From NCBI GenBank assembly GCA_944326495.1, contig CALVEE010000200.1, positions 1 to 27,599 of the forward strand: a DNA stretch of 27,599 nt, read 5' to 3'. Both the position numbers and the translations under genes were made by a program. Shown piece by piece: positions 1-7,925 of the stretch (position 1 is the first letter of the stretch; every line of letters begins with the position of its first letter). The DNA comes from Candidatus Gastranaerophilales bacterium. Lineage in GTDB: Bacteria > Cyanobacteriota > Vampirovibrionia > Gastranaerophilales > Gastranaerophilaceae. Below the pieces are notes generated by a model, which did not search any database, was not told where the DNA came from, and saw only the letters and a list, made by a program, of their open reading frames with translations.

Positions 1-819
1 AATACCGACTTGAGAAACAATCATACATCCTTTTCCGATACGGCAGTTATGACCAATCATAACTAAATCGTCAATCTTAGTATTATCTCCGACAACGGTA
101 TTTTCAATAGTTCCTCTGTCTATTGCAGTATTAGCGCCAATCTCAACATTATTACCGATAACAACAGAGCCGATTGACGGGATTTTGAATATGACCTGTT
201 CAACATCATTTTCTCTGATTTCACCGTCTTTTCTTGCCTGCTCAATATTATTCGGGTTCTCTGTAACGAAGCTGAAACCGTCTGCTCCTAGAGAAACACC
301 GTGATGAAGAATAACTTCATTACCGACTTTTACTCTGTCACCGATGCAGACTGCCGGGTGGAAAAAGCATTTATTGCCGATTACAGCCCCGTTTCCAATA
401 TAGCAATTTGCTAAAATCTTTGTATTGTCACCAATTTGTGCATTTTCACCAACTACAACATTCGGTCCCAAAGATACATTCTCACCGATTTTTTTTTTTT
501 TTTTAACCGTTGCTGTCGGATGAATTCCCGAGTTAACATGCGGTTCTTCATAAAACATTGTTATTAATTTCATCATCGCTAAACGCGGACGCTCAACTTC
601 TATAGTTGAAAAACCTTCTATATTTACTCCCAGAGGAACAAGTGCAGCTAAAGCTTTTGTATTCGATAAATTTGCAATCTCTTCTTCGCCTAATGCAAGA
701 GCAAGAGTATTTTCATCAGCCAGCATAGGCGGCGCAATTTTAGTAATCGCAACATCTTTAGCTTTAGAAAGCATTCCGCCCGTAATTTGTGCAATCTGTT
801 CCAATGTGAAAGTTTTCAT
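1..819 (-). CDS. lpxD: UDP-3-O-acylglucosamine N-acyltransferase LpxD (3' end cut by window edge)
   Basis: Adds the N-linked hydroxyacyl chain to UDP-3-O-acylglucosamine in lipid A synthesis (cytoplasmic, trimeric enzyme). The frame is open from the ATG at 819 to the window edge, 273 codons; the family is about 340 residues, so only the C-terminus is missing. An N-terminal LpxD domain is followed by a regular left-handed β-helix of hexapeptide repeats (such as IGENVS, LGPNVV, VGENAQ, IGDNTK) and the LHHGVSLGADGF stretch that holds the catalytic His. The start is supported by an AGGAG at 826-830, seven bases upstream. It is last of the visible genes in the dapB-asd-(small gene)-rfaE2-lpxD operon, 16 bases after rfaE2. 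Odd: a run of 16 T on the + strand (489-504) encodes five consecutive Lys in frame at the first β-helix coil; one base gained or lost there would break the protein. Identification is secure. Confidence 0.93.
   Translation of the reverse strand, partial: MKTFTLEQIAQITGGMLSKAKDVAITKIAPPMLADENTLALALGEEEIANLSNTKALAALVPLGVNIEGFSTIEVERPRLAMMKLITMFYEEPHVNSGIHPTATVKKKKKIGENVSLGPNVVVGENAQIGDNTKILANCYIGNGAVIGNKCFFHPAVCIGDRVKVGNEVILHHGVSLGADGFSFVTENPNNIEQARKDGEIRENDVEQVIFKIPSIGSVVIGNNVEIGANTAIDRGTIENTVVGDNTKIDDLVMIGHNCRIGKGCMIVSQVGI
489..504. repeat. 16-base homopolymer inside lpxD
   Basis: An uninterrupted run of 16 T on the + strand (A on the coding strand) gives AAA x5 plus the first base of an Ile codon. 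The frame stays open through it and the hexapeptide periodicity is kept on both sides. Runs of this length are typical contingency (slippage) loci and also typical places for sequencing error. Confidence 0.9.
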
Positions 820-835
820 AATACACTCCTTATAT

Positions 836-1303
836 CTATCCTAAACACTTATTTATTATATTCGTAGTAGATTTTCCCTGAACAAATTCAATAAACTCTA
901 CCTTAATATTATTTCTTAGAACCACATCCCTTTCCGGCAGTGTTTCCAAGGTATAATCCGCCCCTTTTGTATATATATCAGGCCTTATAGCTTCCAGCAA
1001 TTTTGCCGGAGACTTCTCTTCAAATAATACCACATAATCAACGTATAATAAAGCATTTAATATTTCAGCCCTGTCCCGCTCGTTATTAATAGGCCTTTCA
1101 TCGCCTTTTATAAGCTTTACGGACTTATCGGAATTAAGCATTACAATAGAAAAATCCGCCAGTGACTTTGTTTTTTGAAGATACCTTACATGCCCGACAT
1201 GCAGAATATCAAAACACCCGTTTGTAGCAGCAAACGTTTTACCTTCCGCCTGTCCTTTTCTTACAATATTAATAATCTCTTCCTGTGAAACCAATCTGCC
1301 CAA
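836..1303 (-). CDS. rfaE2: D-glycero-β-D-manno-heptose 1-phosphate adenylyltransferase (RfaE2/HldE C-domain type)
   Basis: Transfers AMP from ATP to heptose 1-phosphate, giving ADP-heptose for the LPS core. The 155-residue protein is a single nucleotidyltransferase domain: ATNGCFDILHVGH (HxGH signature at residues 35-38), a central DERP loop and a GKSTTNII motif near the C-terminus that matches the family's ATP-binding end. It corresponds to the stand-alone second half of E. coli HldE; no kinase half is fused or visible here. The best start is TTG at 1303, preceded by a GGGGG run at 1314-1318; no in-frame ATG lies nearby upstream. The stop of the small upstream gene ends one base before this start, so the two are probably translationally coupled. 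Function is secure; the exact start is less so. Confidence 0.88.
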   Translation of the reverse strand: MGRLVSQEEIINIVRKGQAEGKTFAATNGCFDILHVGHVRYLQKTKSLADFSIVMLNSDKSVKLIKGDERPINNERDRAEILNALLYVDYVVLFEEKSPAKLLEAIRPDIYTKGADYTLETLPERDVVLRNNIKVEFIEFVQGKSTTNIINKCLG

Positions 1304-1304
1304 A

Positions 1305-1514
1305 TTACTTCTGCCCCCTGTAGTTTTCCAGTGCTATTTGAATAGAGTCTTTTACCCGTTCAAACTCATCTGCCTCTGTACGCAGAAATATCTTTTTTTC
1401 TACAGGCATTTTTTTAGGCAAAACTCCGATTTTTTCGGCAAAATGTTTAGCCTTTTTCATTTTTCTATCTGTAGGTCTAATTGTAATGTTACTTGTTATT
1501 TTCTTGATATTCAT
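1305..1514 (-). CDS. Small basic protein of unknown function in the dapB-asd-rfaE2 operon
   Basis: Codes for 69 residues, rich in Lys and Arg in its first half (TDRKMKKAKHFAEK, LPKKMPVEKK) and acidic/amphipathic in its C-terminal third (a helix around EADEFERVKDSIQIALENY). No family was recognised, and no signal peptide or membrane segment is present. Its ATG (1514-1512) overlaps the asd stop in a TAATG arrangement and its own stop ends one base before rfaE2, so it is almost certainly a real, coupled gene. The context (lysine/peptidoglycan and LPS precursors) suggests a small accessory or regulatory protein of envelope synthesis, but that is inference. Confidence 0.75.
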   Translation of the reverse strand: MNIKKITSNITIRPTDRKMKKAKHFAEKIGVLPKKMPVEKKIFLRTEADEFERVKDSIQIALENYRGQK

Positions 1515-2527
1515 TAAAACAACCCCATCTCTATAACTCTTTTACAAATTCTTACTGTATTTAAAGCCGCCCCTATTCTAAGGTTATCGGCAACACACCA
1601 CAGAGAAATTCCGTTATTAAATGCAAGATTTTTTCTTATCCTACCAGCAAAAACAGGATTAACTCCGCTTGCGTCCCTTGTTGTCGGGAACTCATAATTC
1701 TCAGGATTATCTATAACCTTAACCCCGTAAGCGTTTGACAAAATTTCTCTTACCTCTTCCGGCGTTACAGTCTTTTCGAATTCTATATCAACCGCCTCGC
1801 TATGACCGTTAAATACAGGAACCCTGACAGCAGTGCAGGAAATTTTAGTATTTTCATCAAGATGAAGTATTTTTCTTGTCTCATTTACAACCTTCATCTC
1901 TTCTTTTGTATAGCCGTTATCACAAAATACATCAATCTGCGGTATTACATTAAATGAAATCGGTTTTTTAAAACATTTATTTTCAAAAGTTTTACCTTCA
2001 AGATTTGCAATCGTATCATCCCTAAGTTCGTTTATAGCAGCAAGCCCTGCTCCAGATACTGCTTGATAAGTCGATACAATAAGAGTCTTAAGCCCGAAAC
2101 TCTTTAAAGGTTCTAAAACCAGCATCAATTGAGATGTTGAACAATTAGGATTCGCAATAATTCCCTTATGTTTTCTTAAATCCTCATCATTTACCCCTGC
2201 AATTACAAGCGGTACATCATCGTCCATCCTGAAAGCAGACGAGTTATCAATAATAACACCGCCGCGCTTAACAATTTCAGGCGCAAACAGTTTGCTGGTC
2301 GAAGCTCCTGCCGATGCCATAACTATATTTATCCCGTCAAAAACTTCCGGCTTAGCTTCTTCTACTGTGTATTCTCTGCCTTTAAATGTAATTTTTGAAC
2401 CGGCGCTTCTTGCGCTCGATAAGAATTTTATATCTTCAAACTCAATTCCGAGCTCGTCAGTAATCTTTGTAATCTCTCTTCCGACAACGCCTGTCGCACC
2501 TAAAACAGCTATTCTTGGCTTTTTCAT
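1514..2527 (-). CDS. asd: Aspartate-semialdehyde dehydrogenase
   Basis: Reduces aspartyl phosphate to aspartate semialdehyde with NADPH, the branch point to lysine/diaminopimelate, threonine and methionine. An N-terminal Rossmann motif (AVLGATGVVGRE) is followed by the SSARSAG phosphate-binding stretch, the nucleophile Cys in NPNCST (about residue 129), GHSEAV, and the conserved C-terminal LWCVADNLRIGAALN. Length of 337 residues is normal. The ATG at 2527 is preferred over a TTG one codon upstream because AGGAG lies five bases before the ATG. It sits nine bases after dapB, so two consecutive enzymes of the diaminopimelate route are co-transcribed, with LPS genes following. Confidence 0.95.
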   Translation of the reverse strand: MKKPRIAVLGATGVVGREITKITDELGIEFEDIKFLSSARSAGSKITFKGREYTVEEAKPEVFDGINIVMASAGASTSKLFAPEIVKRGGVIIDNSSAFRMDDDVPLVIAGVNDEDLRKHKGIIANPNCSTSQLMLVLEPLKSFGLKTLIVSTYQAVSGAGLAAINELRDDTIANLEGKTFENKCFKKPISFNVIPQIDVFCDNGYTKEEMKVVNETRKILHLDENTKISCTAVRVPVFNGHSEAVDIEFEKTVTPEEVREILSNAYGVKVIDNPENYEFPTTRDASGVNPVFAGRIRKNLAFNNGISLWCVADNLRIGAALNTVRICKRVIEMGLF

Positions 2528-2536
2528 CAACTCTCC

Positions 2537-3283
2537 TTACAGTATATTTTCTAGTCCGTACACAAAATCTTTGTTTTTATACGTATGTCTTACAGCTCTT
2601 AAAACCCCGTCCATATAACATTCTCTATTCATAGAGTCATGTCTTATTGTTAAAATCTGTCCGCTTGAGCCGAATATAACCTCTTGAGATGCAATATAAC
2701 CGGGCATTCTGACAGAATGAATATGAATGTTGTTATAAGAATTTCCGCCGCGCGCCCCCTCAATAGTTTCAACCTCCTGACAATTACCCGATGTAAAATC
2801 AGAATTCTCTTTAGACATCATAAGAGCTGTCTTAACAGCAGTTCCCGAAGGCGCGTCCTTCTTCTGGTTATGATGAAGTTCAATGATTTCAGCATTCTTA
2901 AAATACTTAGAAGCCATCTGCGCAAATTTCATCATTAAAACCGCACCAGTAGAAAAATTAGGCGCAATCAGACATCCGGTCTTAGCTGCTTCCGAGAGTT
3001 TCTTTAATTCATCAATCTGCTCATCGGTTAAACCTGTCGTACCAATAACTATATTAATATTGTTATTCAAACAATAAAGCGCATTCTCATAAATGGATTT
3101 CGGCTGGGTAAAATCTATCAAAACATCGATTTCAACGGAATTTTTAGCGTCCATGATTGTAGCAAATTCACCGTCTTTAATATCAATTTTTGCAGCAAGC
3201 GTCATATCATGAGCTTCATTAACAGCCTTAACAACTTCCTGCCCCATTTTTCCGTTTGCACCGCAAACCGCAATCTTAATCAT
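2537..3283 (-). CDS. dapB: 4-hydroxy-tetrahydrodipicolinate reductase
   Basis: NAD(P)H-dependent reduction step of diaminopimelate/lysine synthesis. Visible signatures are the Rossmann motif CGANGKMGQ at the N-terminus, IDFTQP, GTTGLTDEQ, APNFSTGAVLM and the active-site ELHHNQKKDAPSGTA. At 248 residues it is close to the usual length. The start is the ATG at 3283: a perfect AGGAGG lies at 3291-3296, seven bases upstream, whereas a GTG two codons earlier would sit one base from it. First gene of the operon with asd, the 69-residue protein, rfaE2 and lpxD. Confidence 0.95.
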   Translation of the reverse strand: MIKIAVCGANGKMGQEVVKAVNEAHDMTLAAKIDIKDGEFATIMDAKNSVEIDVLIDFTQPKSIYENALYCLNNNINIVIGTTGLTDEQIDELKKLSEAAKTGCLIAPNFSTGAVLMMKFAQMASKYFKNAEIIELHHNQKKDAPSGTAVKTALMMSKENSDFTSGNCQEVETIEGARGGNSYNNIHIHSVRMPGYIASQEVIFGSSGQILTIRHDSMNRECYMDGVLRAVRHTYKNKDFVYGLENIL

Positions 3284-3310
3284 AACCACCCCTCCTGAGA
3301 GTCATCAAAG

Positions 3311-3339
3311 ATTATACAATAAACATAAAAAAGATAAAA
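3311..3339 (-). promoter_or_regulatory. Probable promoter of the dapB operon
   Basis: On the minus strand a perfect TATAAT lies at 3316-3311, 27 bases before the dapB ATG. The -35 position 17 bases further up reads TTTTAT, which is weak. Only the -10 is persuasive. Confidence 0.5.
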
Positions 3340-3406
3340 TACAACTTTAATTAAAAATCGCGCCGTATAATATTACGGATTAGCCTAAAATTAATAAAAC
3401 TAAATT

Positions 3407-4054
3407 TTAGTTTAATTTTATTAAGAAGTTTTTCAAGACCATTTCATCATCCGGGGTTATACCGATAAATTTAAAAATAATAAGCTGCTCACCAAAATGC
3501 TCTTCTTCTCCGGACTTTTCCCGAACAAATTTTGTCTCGACAGTCATTTTCCCGTCGGGAAAATTAATCAAAGTATCTTTTGGAAGTTCAAGGGTGAGAA
3601 TTCCTGAAAGCTTTTTGTAAATACTTGAAACAGAATCCTTGGTATAATACGAAATTCCGCCGAGTGAAAGGTCATAAGTTGTTGCATTTATTGTAAACCC
3701 GTCATTGAATTTTATACTTACCGGAAGTTCAACGAGTTTTCTTGAACTGTTTCTAAGTTGAATAAAATCCCATACCTTTGGAATACTTACTTCATATAAT
3801 ACCTCTCTTAGTGACATATTTGTGTCGATAAGAGTTACTTTAGTTTTGTAAACACCATCAGTTGTAAAAACATTCAATTCAGCCGGAATTTTCTTTTTAG
3901 GCTTATCAAATTTAACCGGTGTGGGAGCTGCAAAATAACATTCTTTATTATCCATAAAACGCAGAGATACAGTTTCTTTTTTTCTTGCGCCGTTATGTAC
4001 ATAAATCAAATATATCTTTGTTACATTAGAATCTCGTAAAATGTTATGCTGCAT
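3407..4054 (-). CDS. PilZ-domain protein (YcgR-like, likely c-di-GMP receptor)
   Basis: 215 residues in two parts: an N-terminal β-rich domain (about 1-95) resembling the YcgR N-terminal half and a PilZ domain (about 98-215). The c-di-GMP binding signature is intact: RNSSR (RxxxR, residues 101-105) and DLSLGG (residues 128-133). In family members of this layout binding of c-di-GMP modulates flagellar motor or surface functions. The window also holds a flagellar hook/rod protein and an HD-GYP-like protein, but neither is adjacent. The start at 4054 is supported by AGAGAGG six bases upstream. It is transcribed alone, divergently from the glutamate synthase genes. Function in signalling is likely; the output is unknown. 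Confidence 0.85.
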   Translation of the reverse strand: MQHNILRDSNVTKIYLIYVHNGARKKETVSLRFMDNKECYFAAPTPVKFDKPKKKIPAELNVFTTDGVYKTKVTLIDTNMSLREVLYEVSIPKVWDFIQLRNSSRKLVELPVSIKFNDGFTINATTYDLSLGGISYYTKDSVSSIYKKLSGILTLELPKDTLINFPDGKMTVETKFVREKSGEEEHFGEQLIIFKFIGITPDDEMVLKNFLIKLN

Positions 4055-4073
4055 ATCATACCTCTCTTTATAT

Positions 4074-4102
4074 ATTATATTATCATATAAAACATCTTAT
4101 AA
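4074..4102 (-). promoter_or_regulatory. Probable promoter of the PilZ gene
   Basis: A perfect TATAAT on the minus strand (4079-4074), 19 bases before the ATG; the -35 at the usual distance (TTATAA) is poor. Another reading uses TTGTTA, N17, TAATAT slightly upstream. Confidence 0.4.
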
Positions 4103-4119
4103 CAACTTTTAATAAAAAC

Positions 4120-4148
4120 TTGACTCAAAAAGCTAAAAACAGTACAAT
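4120..4148 (+). promoter_or_regulatory. Promoter of the glutamate synthase operon, predicting a near-leaderless mRNA
   Basis: TTGACT (4120-4125), 17 bases, TACAAT (4143-4148): five of six matches in both hexamers at ideal spacing. Transcription would begin about 4155, only a few bases before the ATG at 4158, leaving no room for a Shine-Dalgarno sequence. Confidence 0.7.
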
Positions 4149-4157
4149 CATATAGAT

Positions 4158-5264
4158 ATGTGCAGAATTGGGGCAATAAAATCTAAGCGGAAGTTACACC
4201 CGTCAATCGCGTTAAAGCTCATGAGGAGTCAGCAGGAAGGACATGATGATTCCGGCTTTGCTTTTGTAATGCAGGATATGGGGGGATTATTTGAAAATTA
4301 TAAGGATCTGCCTCTTTTATCAATGGCTGCAACTGTCGAGGGGACAAGGCTTGCTGAAGATATCTTAAGAGAACTCGGGTTTTCAAGGGTTATGCAGTGG
4401 TCGCCGGATATTAACAACCGGAAAGGTTTGAAAATTGAGGCAATGCCTAATTATATGTTTGAAGTTCTGCAGTATCCTAAAAGTTATAAACACGCGACAA
4501 AAGAGGAAAAAGAGGAGTTACTTATTGATACTGCAATAAGGCTTAGAAAAACTTTAGAGGAAACTAATTCCGGGTTTATTTACTCTTTTTGGCCGGATGT
4601 TTTAACTCTTAAAGAAATCGGAAGCCCCAGAGATATAGGAACTTATTTTAATCTCTGGGAGGGTAATAAGGATTTGACAGCTAGTATTATAACTGCCCAA
4701 TGCAGACAGAATACGAATTATGATATTGTAAGATATGCAGCGCATCCGTTCTTTTTAGAAGGATATACAGGGCTTGTTAACGGCGAAAATACTTTTTATG
4801 AAAAGAACAGAGATTATCAGGAGAGGCTTTATAAGGGATATATAGGGTTTGAATCGGACTCACAGTGTTTATTATATACACTGCATTATATTAATAAAAT
4901 CCTAAAATGGCCGTTGAAGTATTTTAAACATACAATAACACCGCTTTCTTATGATGAGATTATTCAAAGAGAGGACAGCGAAATTTTACTAAGAATAAAG
5001 GCCTCTTTAGCAAATCTGGAGATAAACGGGCCTAATACGTTTTTAGCCGTAACTCCGGACAAGGAATTGCTTTGTGTATGCGACTCAAAGAAATTACGGC
5101 CGGTTGTTATAGGAAAAGACGATGATACGGTAATTATGACATCAGAAGTTGCAGGGATTAATGACTTAATGCCGGATAGAGATATCACACAGGATATTTA
5201 TCCCAATGAGCATGAAACAATAGTAGTAAAGGACGATTTAACAATAGAAAGATGGCAGCAGTAA
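4158..5264 (+). CDS. Glutamate synthase, glutamine amidotransferase subunit (archaeal-type split GltS)
   Basis: Class II glutamine amidotransferase that hydrolyses glutamine and supplies ammonia to the synthase subunit encoded next. The sequence opens MCRIGAI: Cys2 becomes the N-terminal nucleophile after Met removal, so this start is fixed by chemistry even though no ribosome binding site precedes it. QEGHDDSGFAF follows, as in the GltB amidotransferase domain. At 368 residues it is a stand-alone domain, where most bacteria have this as the first third of a large GltB. It overlaps the next gene by 13 bases. Together the three genes give the amidotransferase, FMN and GXGXG domains of a split enzyme best known from archaea and some anaerobic bacteria. 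Confidence 0.88.
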   Translation: MCRIGAIKSKRKLHPSIALKLMRSQQEGHDDSGFAFVMQDMGGLFENYKDLPLLSMAATVEGTRLAEDILRELGFSRVMQWSPDINNRKGLKIEAMPNYMFEVLQYPKSYKHATKEEKEELLIDTAIRLRKTLEETNSGFIYSFWPDVLTLKEIGSPRDIGTYFNLWEGNKDLTASIITAQCRQNTNYDIVRYAAHPFFLEGYTGLVNGENTFYEKNRDYQERLYKGYIGFESDSQCLLYTLHYINKILKWPLKYFKHTITPLSYDEIIQREDSEILLRIKASLANLEINGPNTFLAVTPDKELLCVCDSKKLRPVVIGKDDDTVIMTSEVAGINDLMPDRDITQDIYPNEHETIVVKDDLTIERWQQ

Positions 5265-6877
5265 AAGTAAATGAAATTCATAAAAACGATTTACCTTGGA
5301 TTATAGAATATGATGAATCCAAGTGTATTCAATGCGGAAAGTGCGTAGCAGCCTGCTCTTTTAATGCAATAAGACCGGCGGTAGAGCTTAGGAAGTCTAA
5401 CTCTATAACTAATAAGGGAAAAACAGAACGCGTCCTTGTAATAAAGCAGAATATTTCTCTTGATAATTATTGCCGCGGCTGCGGAATGTGCGCAAATGTC
5501 TGTCCTAATGGCGCAATCAAGGCTGTCAGAAACAGAGATGACAAATATTCTGTTGTATATAGAGCAGTAAAAGCAGACTCTTTCAAAAAAGGCGGACGCT
5601 CTAACCTGAATACTGAGGGACGTACATTAGATAAAATAAAAATCGGAAGAATTTCGCAGATGACAGACCCGTCTTTAGATGCACAGAGACATACTTTTGA
5701 GTTAAGGACTCCATTTGGCAGGGTATTAAAGGCTGATAAACTAAATTTTGGCAAAGAAGGTGAAGCTCTTATTGAGACCTCAAAACTTCCGCCTAACAGA
5801 TGGATTTATCCGGTAATCTTCGGCGATATGTCCATCGGAGCTGTATCCTGGCGCATGTGGGAAGCAATGGCAATTGCAACAGCTTATTTAAACGAAGTTA
5901 TGGGAATTCCAATCCGTATGTGTACAGGAGAAGGCGGAATTCCTACAAAACTTCTAAAATCACGTTATGTAAAATATATGATTTTACAAATAGCTTCCGG
6001 ACACTTTGGCTGGAACAGGATAATTAAAGCAATGCCTGATATGACCGAGGATCCGGCAGGAATTCTGATTAAAATCGGGCAAGGGGCAAAACCGGGTGAC
6101 GGCGGGCTTTTGCTTGCAAGCAAAGTCGCAAGATATGTTCAGGAAATAAGAGGGGTGCCTAAGGCTGATTTACTTTCACCGCCGACACATCAGGGATTGT
6201 ATTCGATAGAAGAGAGCGTTCAGAAAATGTTTCTTTCTATGAATGCGGCCTTTAATTTTAAAGTACCGGTTGCAATCAAGGTTGCCGCATCCGTTACGAG
6301 CGTTTCTGTTTATAATAATCTTTTGCGCGATCCATATAATATTGTAGGCGGTTTTTTCCTTGATGGACTTGCTGCAGGAACAGGTGCTGCGCATGAAATT
6401 TCTTTAAATCACACAGGACACCCGATTACGTCTAAGCTTAGAGACTGCTATCTTGCGGCTGTTCATCAGGGACGGCAGGGAGAAATTCCTCTGTTTGCAG
6501 GCGGCGGCTTAGGGCAGAGCGGAAGCTTCGCAGCTGACGCTTTTAAGCTTATTTGTCTCGGCGCAAACGGTGTGTTTACAGGAAGAATGCTTATGGAGAT
6601 TGCAGGATGTGTGGGAAGCGATACCGGAAAATGTAATGCCTGCAATACAGGTCTTTGTCCGGCAGGAATTGCAGCTCAAAACGATAATCTTGTAAAAAGA
6701 CTTGATGTTGATAAAGTCGCTCAAAACCTTGTAAACTACATTCTTGCAACAGATATAGAACTCAAAAAACTCATGGCGCCGATTGGCTGTTCATCACTTC
6801 CTATCGGACGTTCTGATGCATTAATTACTGTAGATAAACATATTTCAAACAGACTTGATATACAATACGGATGCTGA
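5252..6877 (+). CDS. Glutamate synthase, FMN-binding catalytic subunit with N-terminal ferredoxin domain (archaeal-type)
   Basis: Makes glutamate from 2-oxoglutarate and ammonia on FMN. Residues 25-35 and 74-84 hold two CxxCxxCxxxC clusters (two [4Fe-4S]), then comes the (βα)8 FMN domain with recognisable stretches GDMSIGAVS, CTGEGG, KIGQGAKPGDGG, SPPTHQGLYSIEE, GGFFLDGLAAGTGA and GGGLGQSG. A Cys-rich GKCNACNTGLCPAG near residues 458-471 corresponds to the [3Fe-4S] site of GltB. Length is 541 residues. The ATG at 5252 lies inside the end of the previous gene, suggesting coupled translation. No separate NADPH-oxidising GltD gene lies nearby, so electrons probably arrive through ferredoxin clusters in this and the next subunit (inference). 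Confidence 0.92.
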   Translation: MAAVKVNEIHKNDLPWIIEYDESKCIQCGKCVAACSFNAIRPAVELRKSNSITNKGKTERVLVIKQNISLDNYCRGCGMCANVCPNGAIKAVRNRDDKYSVVYRAVKADSFKKGGRSNLNTEGRTLDKIKIGRISQMTDPSLDAQRHTFELRTPFGRVLKADKLNFGKEGEALIETSKLPPNRWIYPVIFGDMSIGAVSWRMWEAMAIATAYLNEVMGIPIRMCTGEGGIPTKLLKSRYVKYMILQIASGHFGWNRIIKAMPDMTEDPAGILIKIGQGAKPGDGGLLLASKVARYVQEIRGVPKADLLSPPTHQGLYSIEESVQKMFLSMNAAFNFKVPVAIKVAASVTSVSVYNNLLRDPYNIVGGFFLDGLAAGTGAAHEISLNHTGHPITSKLRDCYLAAVHQGRQGEIPLFAGGGLGQSGSFAADAFKLICLGANGVFTGRMLMEIAGCVGSDTGKCNACNTGLCPAGIAAQNDNLVKRLDVDKVAQNLVNYILATDIELKKLMAPIGCSSLPIGRSDALITVDKHISNRLDIQYGC

Positions 6878-6881
6878 TTTT

Positions 6882-7925
6882 ATGACTTGCAAAATTAAAA
6901 CATTAAATAACAATAACAGAATGTCGACTCAAGAGCTTCTTCAAACTATTAGTAGAAAAATTGAAGAAGGTGTAACAGATTTTGAAATTGATGCCTGCGG
7001 ACAGCACGATATAGGCGGATCTTGCTGGTCAAAGGAGGGGAAACCCTTAAAATTTACTATCACTAATCCCGGACAGAGAGTCGGGGCAATGGCAATGGAC
7101 GGCACAAAAATAGTGGTAGAAGGTTCTGCCCCTGCTGATGTCGGCTGGCTTAATTCCGGCGGGGAAATTGTTGTTAAAGGAGACGGCGGGGACACATCCG
7201 CTCATTGTGCCGCCGGCGGTAAAATTTATATCGGAGGCCGCGTTGGAACACGCTCCGGAGCGTTAATGAAACATGACCCCAAGTTTGAGCCGCCGGAATT
7301 CTGGGTTCTTAAAAATACCGGCTCATTCAGTTTTGAATTTATGAGCGGCGGAATTGCCGTAGTATGCGGTGATGGTTGCGGGGAGCTGCCGTCTGTTCTC
7401 GGAAACCGCTCCTGTGTCGGTATGGTCGGCGGGGTTGTCTATGTAAGAGGTAAGGTCGAAGGGCTTGCAAATTGTGTTGAAAAAGTTAAGCTTGATAAGC
7501 TGGATAAAGATTTTTTGAAATCCGGCATGGAGTTATTTTTAGAAAAAATCGGACGCTTGGAACTTAAAGATGAGCTTTTGGATTTTTCTAAGTGGGTAAA
7601 GATTATTCCGCTTCCAAAGGAATTAAAAGAAAAGAAAATTAGTGTAAAAGAATTTAAAGAAAAAGAATGGTTCAAAGAGGGTCTATTTGGTGATTTAGTT
7701 GAAGATGACGGTGCTGTTTATGAGCTTGCTCAAACCGGAGATGGCAGATTAAGGAAGCCTGTCTGGGATGAGAAATTATGTGTCGGGTGCGATTTATGCC
7801 TCTCTAATTGTCCGCAAAAAGCTGTTATAAAAGAAGATAAAACATATAAATCTGTTGATGAAAAATGCATAGGATGCGGGATTTGTTCAGCCGTCTGTCC
7901 GAGAGAGGCCTGGAGAATGGTTTAG
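6882..7925 (+). CDS. Glutamate synthase GXGXG-domain subunit with C-terminal ferredoxin domain (archaeal-type)
   Basis: Third subunit of the split glutamate synthase. Roughly the first 200 residues form the Gly-rich right-handed β-helix of the GltB C-terminal domain (GSAPADVGWLNSGGE, GGDTSAHCAAGGKIYIGG, MVGGVVYVRG). A charged linker follows, and the last 50 residues hold two [4Fe-4S] motifs (CVGCDLCLSNCP and CIGCGICSAVCP). The frame is open from TTG 6855, but ATG 6882 is preferred because it begins four bases after the preceding stop; ATG 6921 is a further possibility. The GXGXG-ferredoxin fusion supports a ferredoxin-type electron supply. Its 3' end overlaps the convergent cysteine-cluster gene by 39 bases. 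Confidence 0.88.
   Translation: MTCKIKTLNNNNRMSTQELLQTISRKIEEGVTDFEIDACGQHDIGGSCWSKEGKPLKFTITNPGQRVGAMAMDGTKIVVEGSAPADVGWLNSGGEIVVKGDGGDTSAHCAAGGKIYIGGRVGTRSGALMKHDPKFEPPEFWVLKNTGSFSFEFMSGGIAVVCGDGCGELPSVLGNRSCVGMVGGVVYVRGKVEGLANCVEKVKLDKLDKDFLKSGMELFLEKIGRLELKDELLDFSKWVKIIPLPKELKEKKISVKEFKEKEWFKEGLFGDLVEDDGAVYELAQTGDGRLRKPVWDEKLCVGCDLCLSNCPQKAVIKEDKTYKSVDEKCIGCGICSAVCPREAWRMV

Noticed and set aside
2292..2618. Opposite-strand open frames over asd and dapB
   Set aside because: They are antisense shadows of well-identified enzymes without ribosome binding sites.
3396..3416. Hairpin at the end of the PilZ gene as terminator
   Set aside because: The stem is almost all A-T and overlaps the stop codon; too weak to call.
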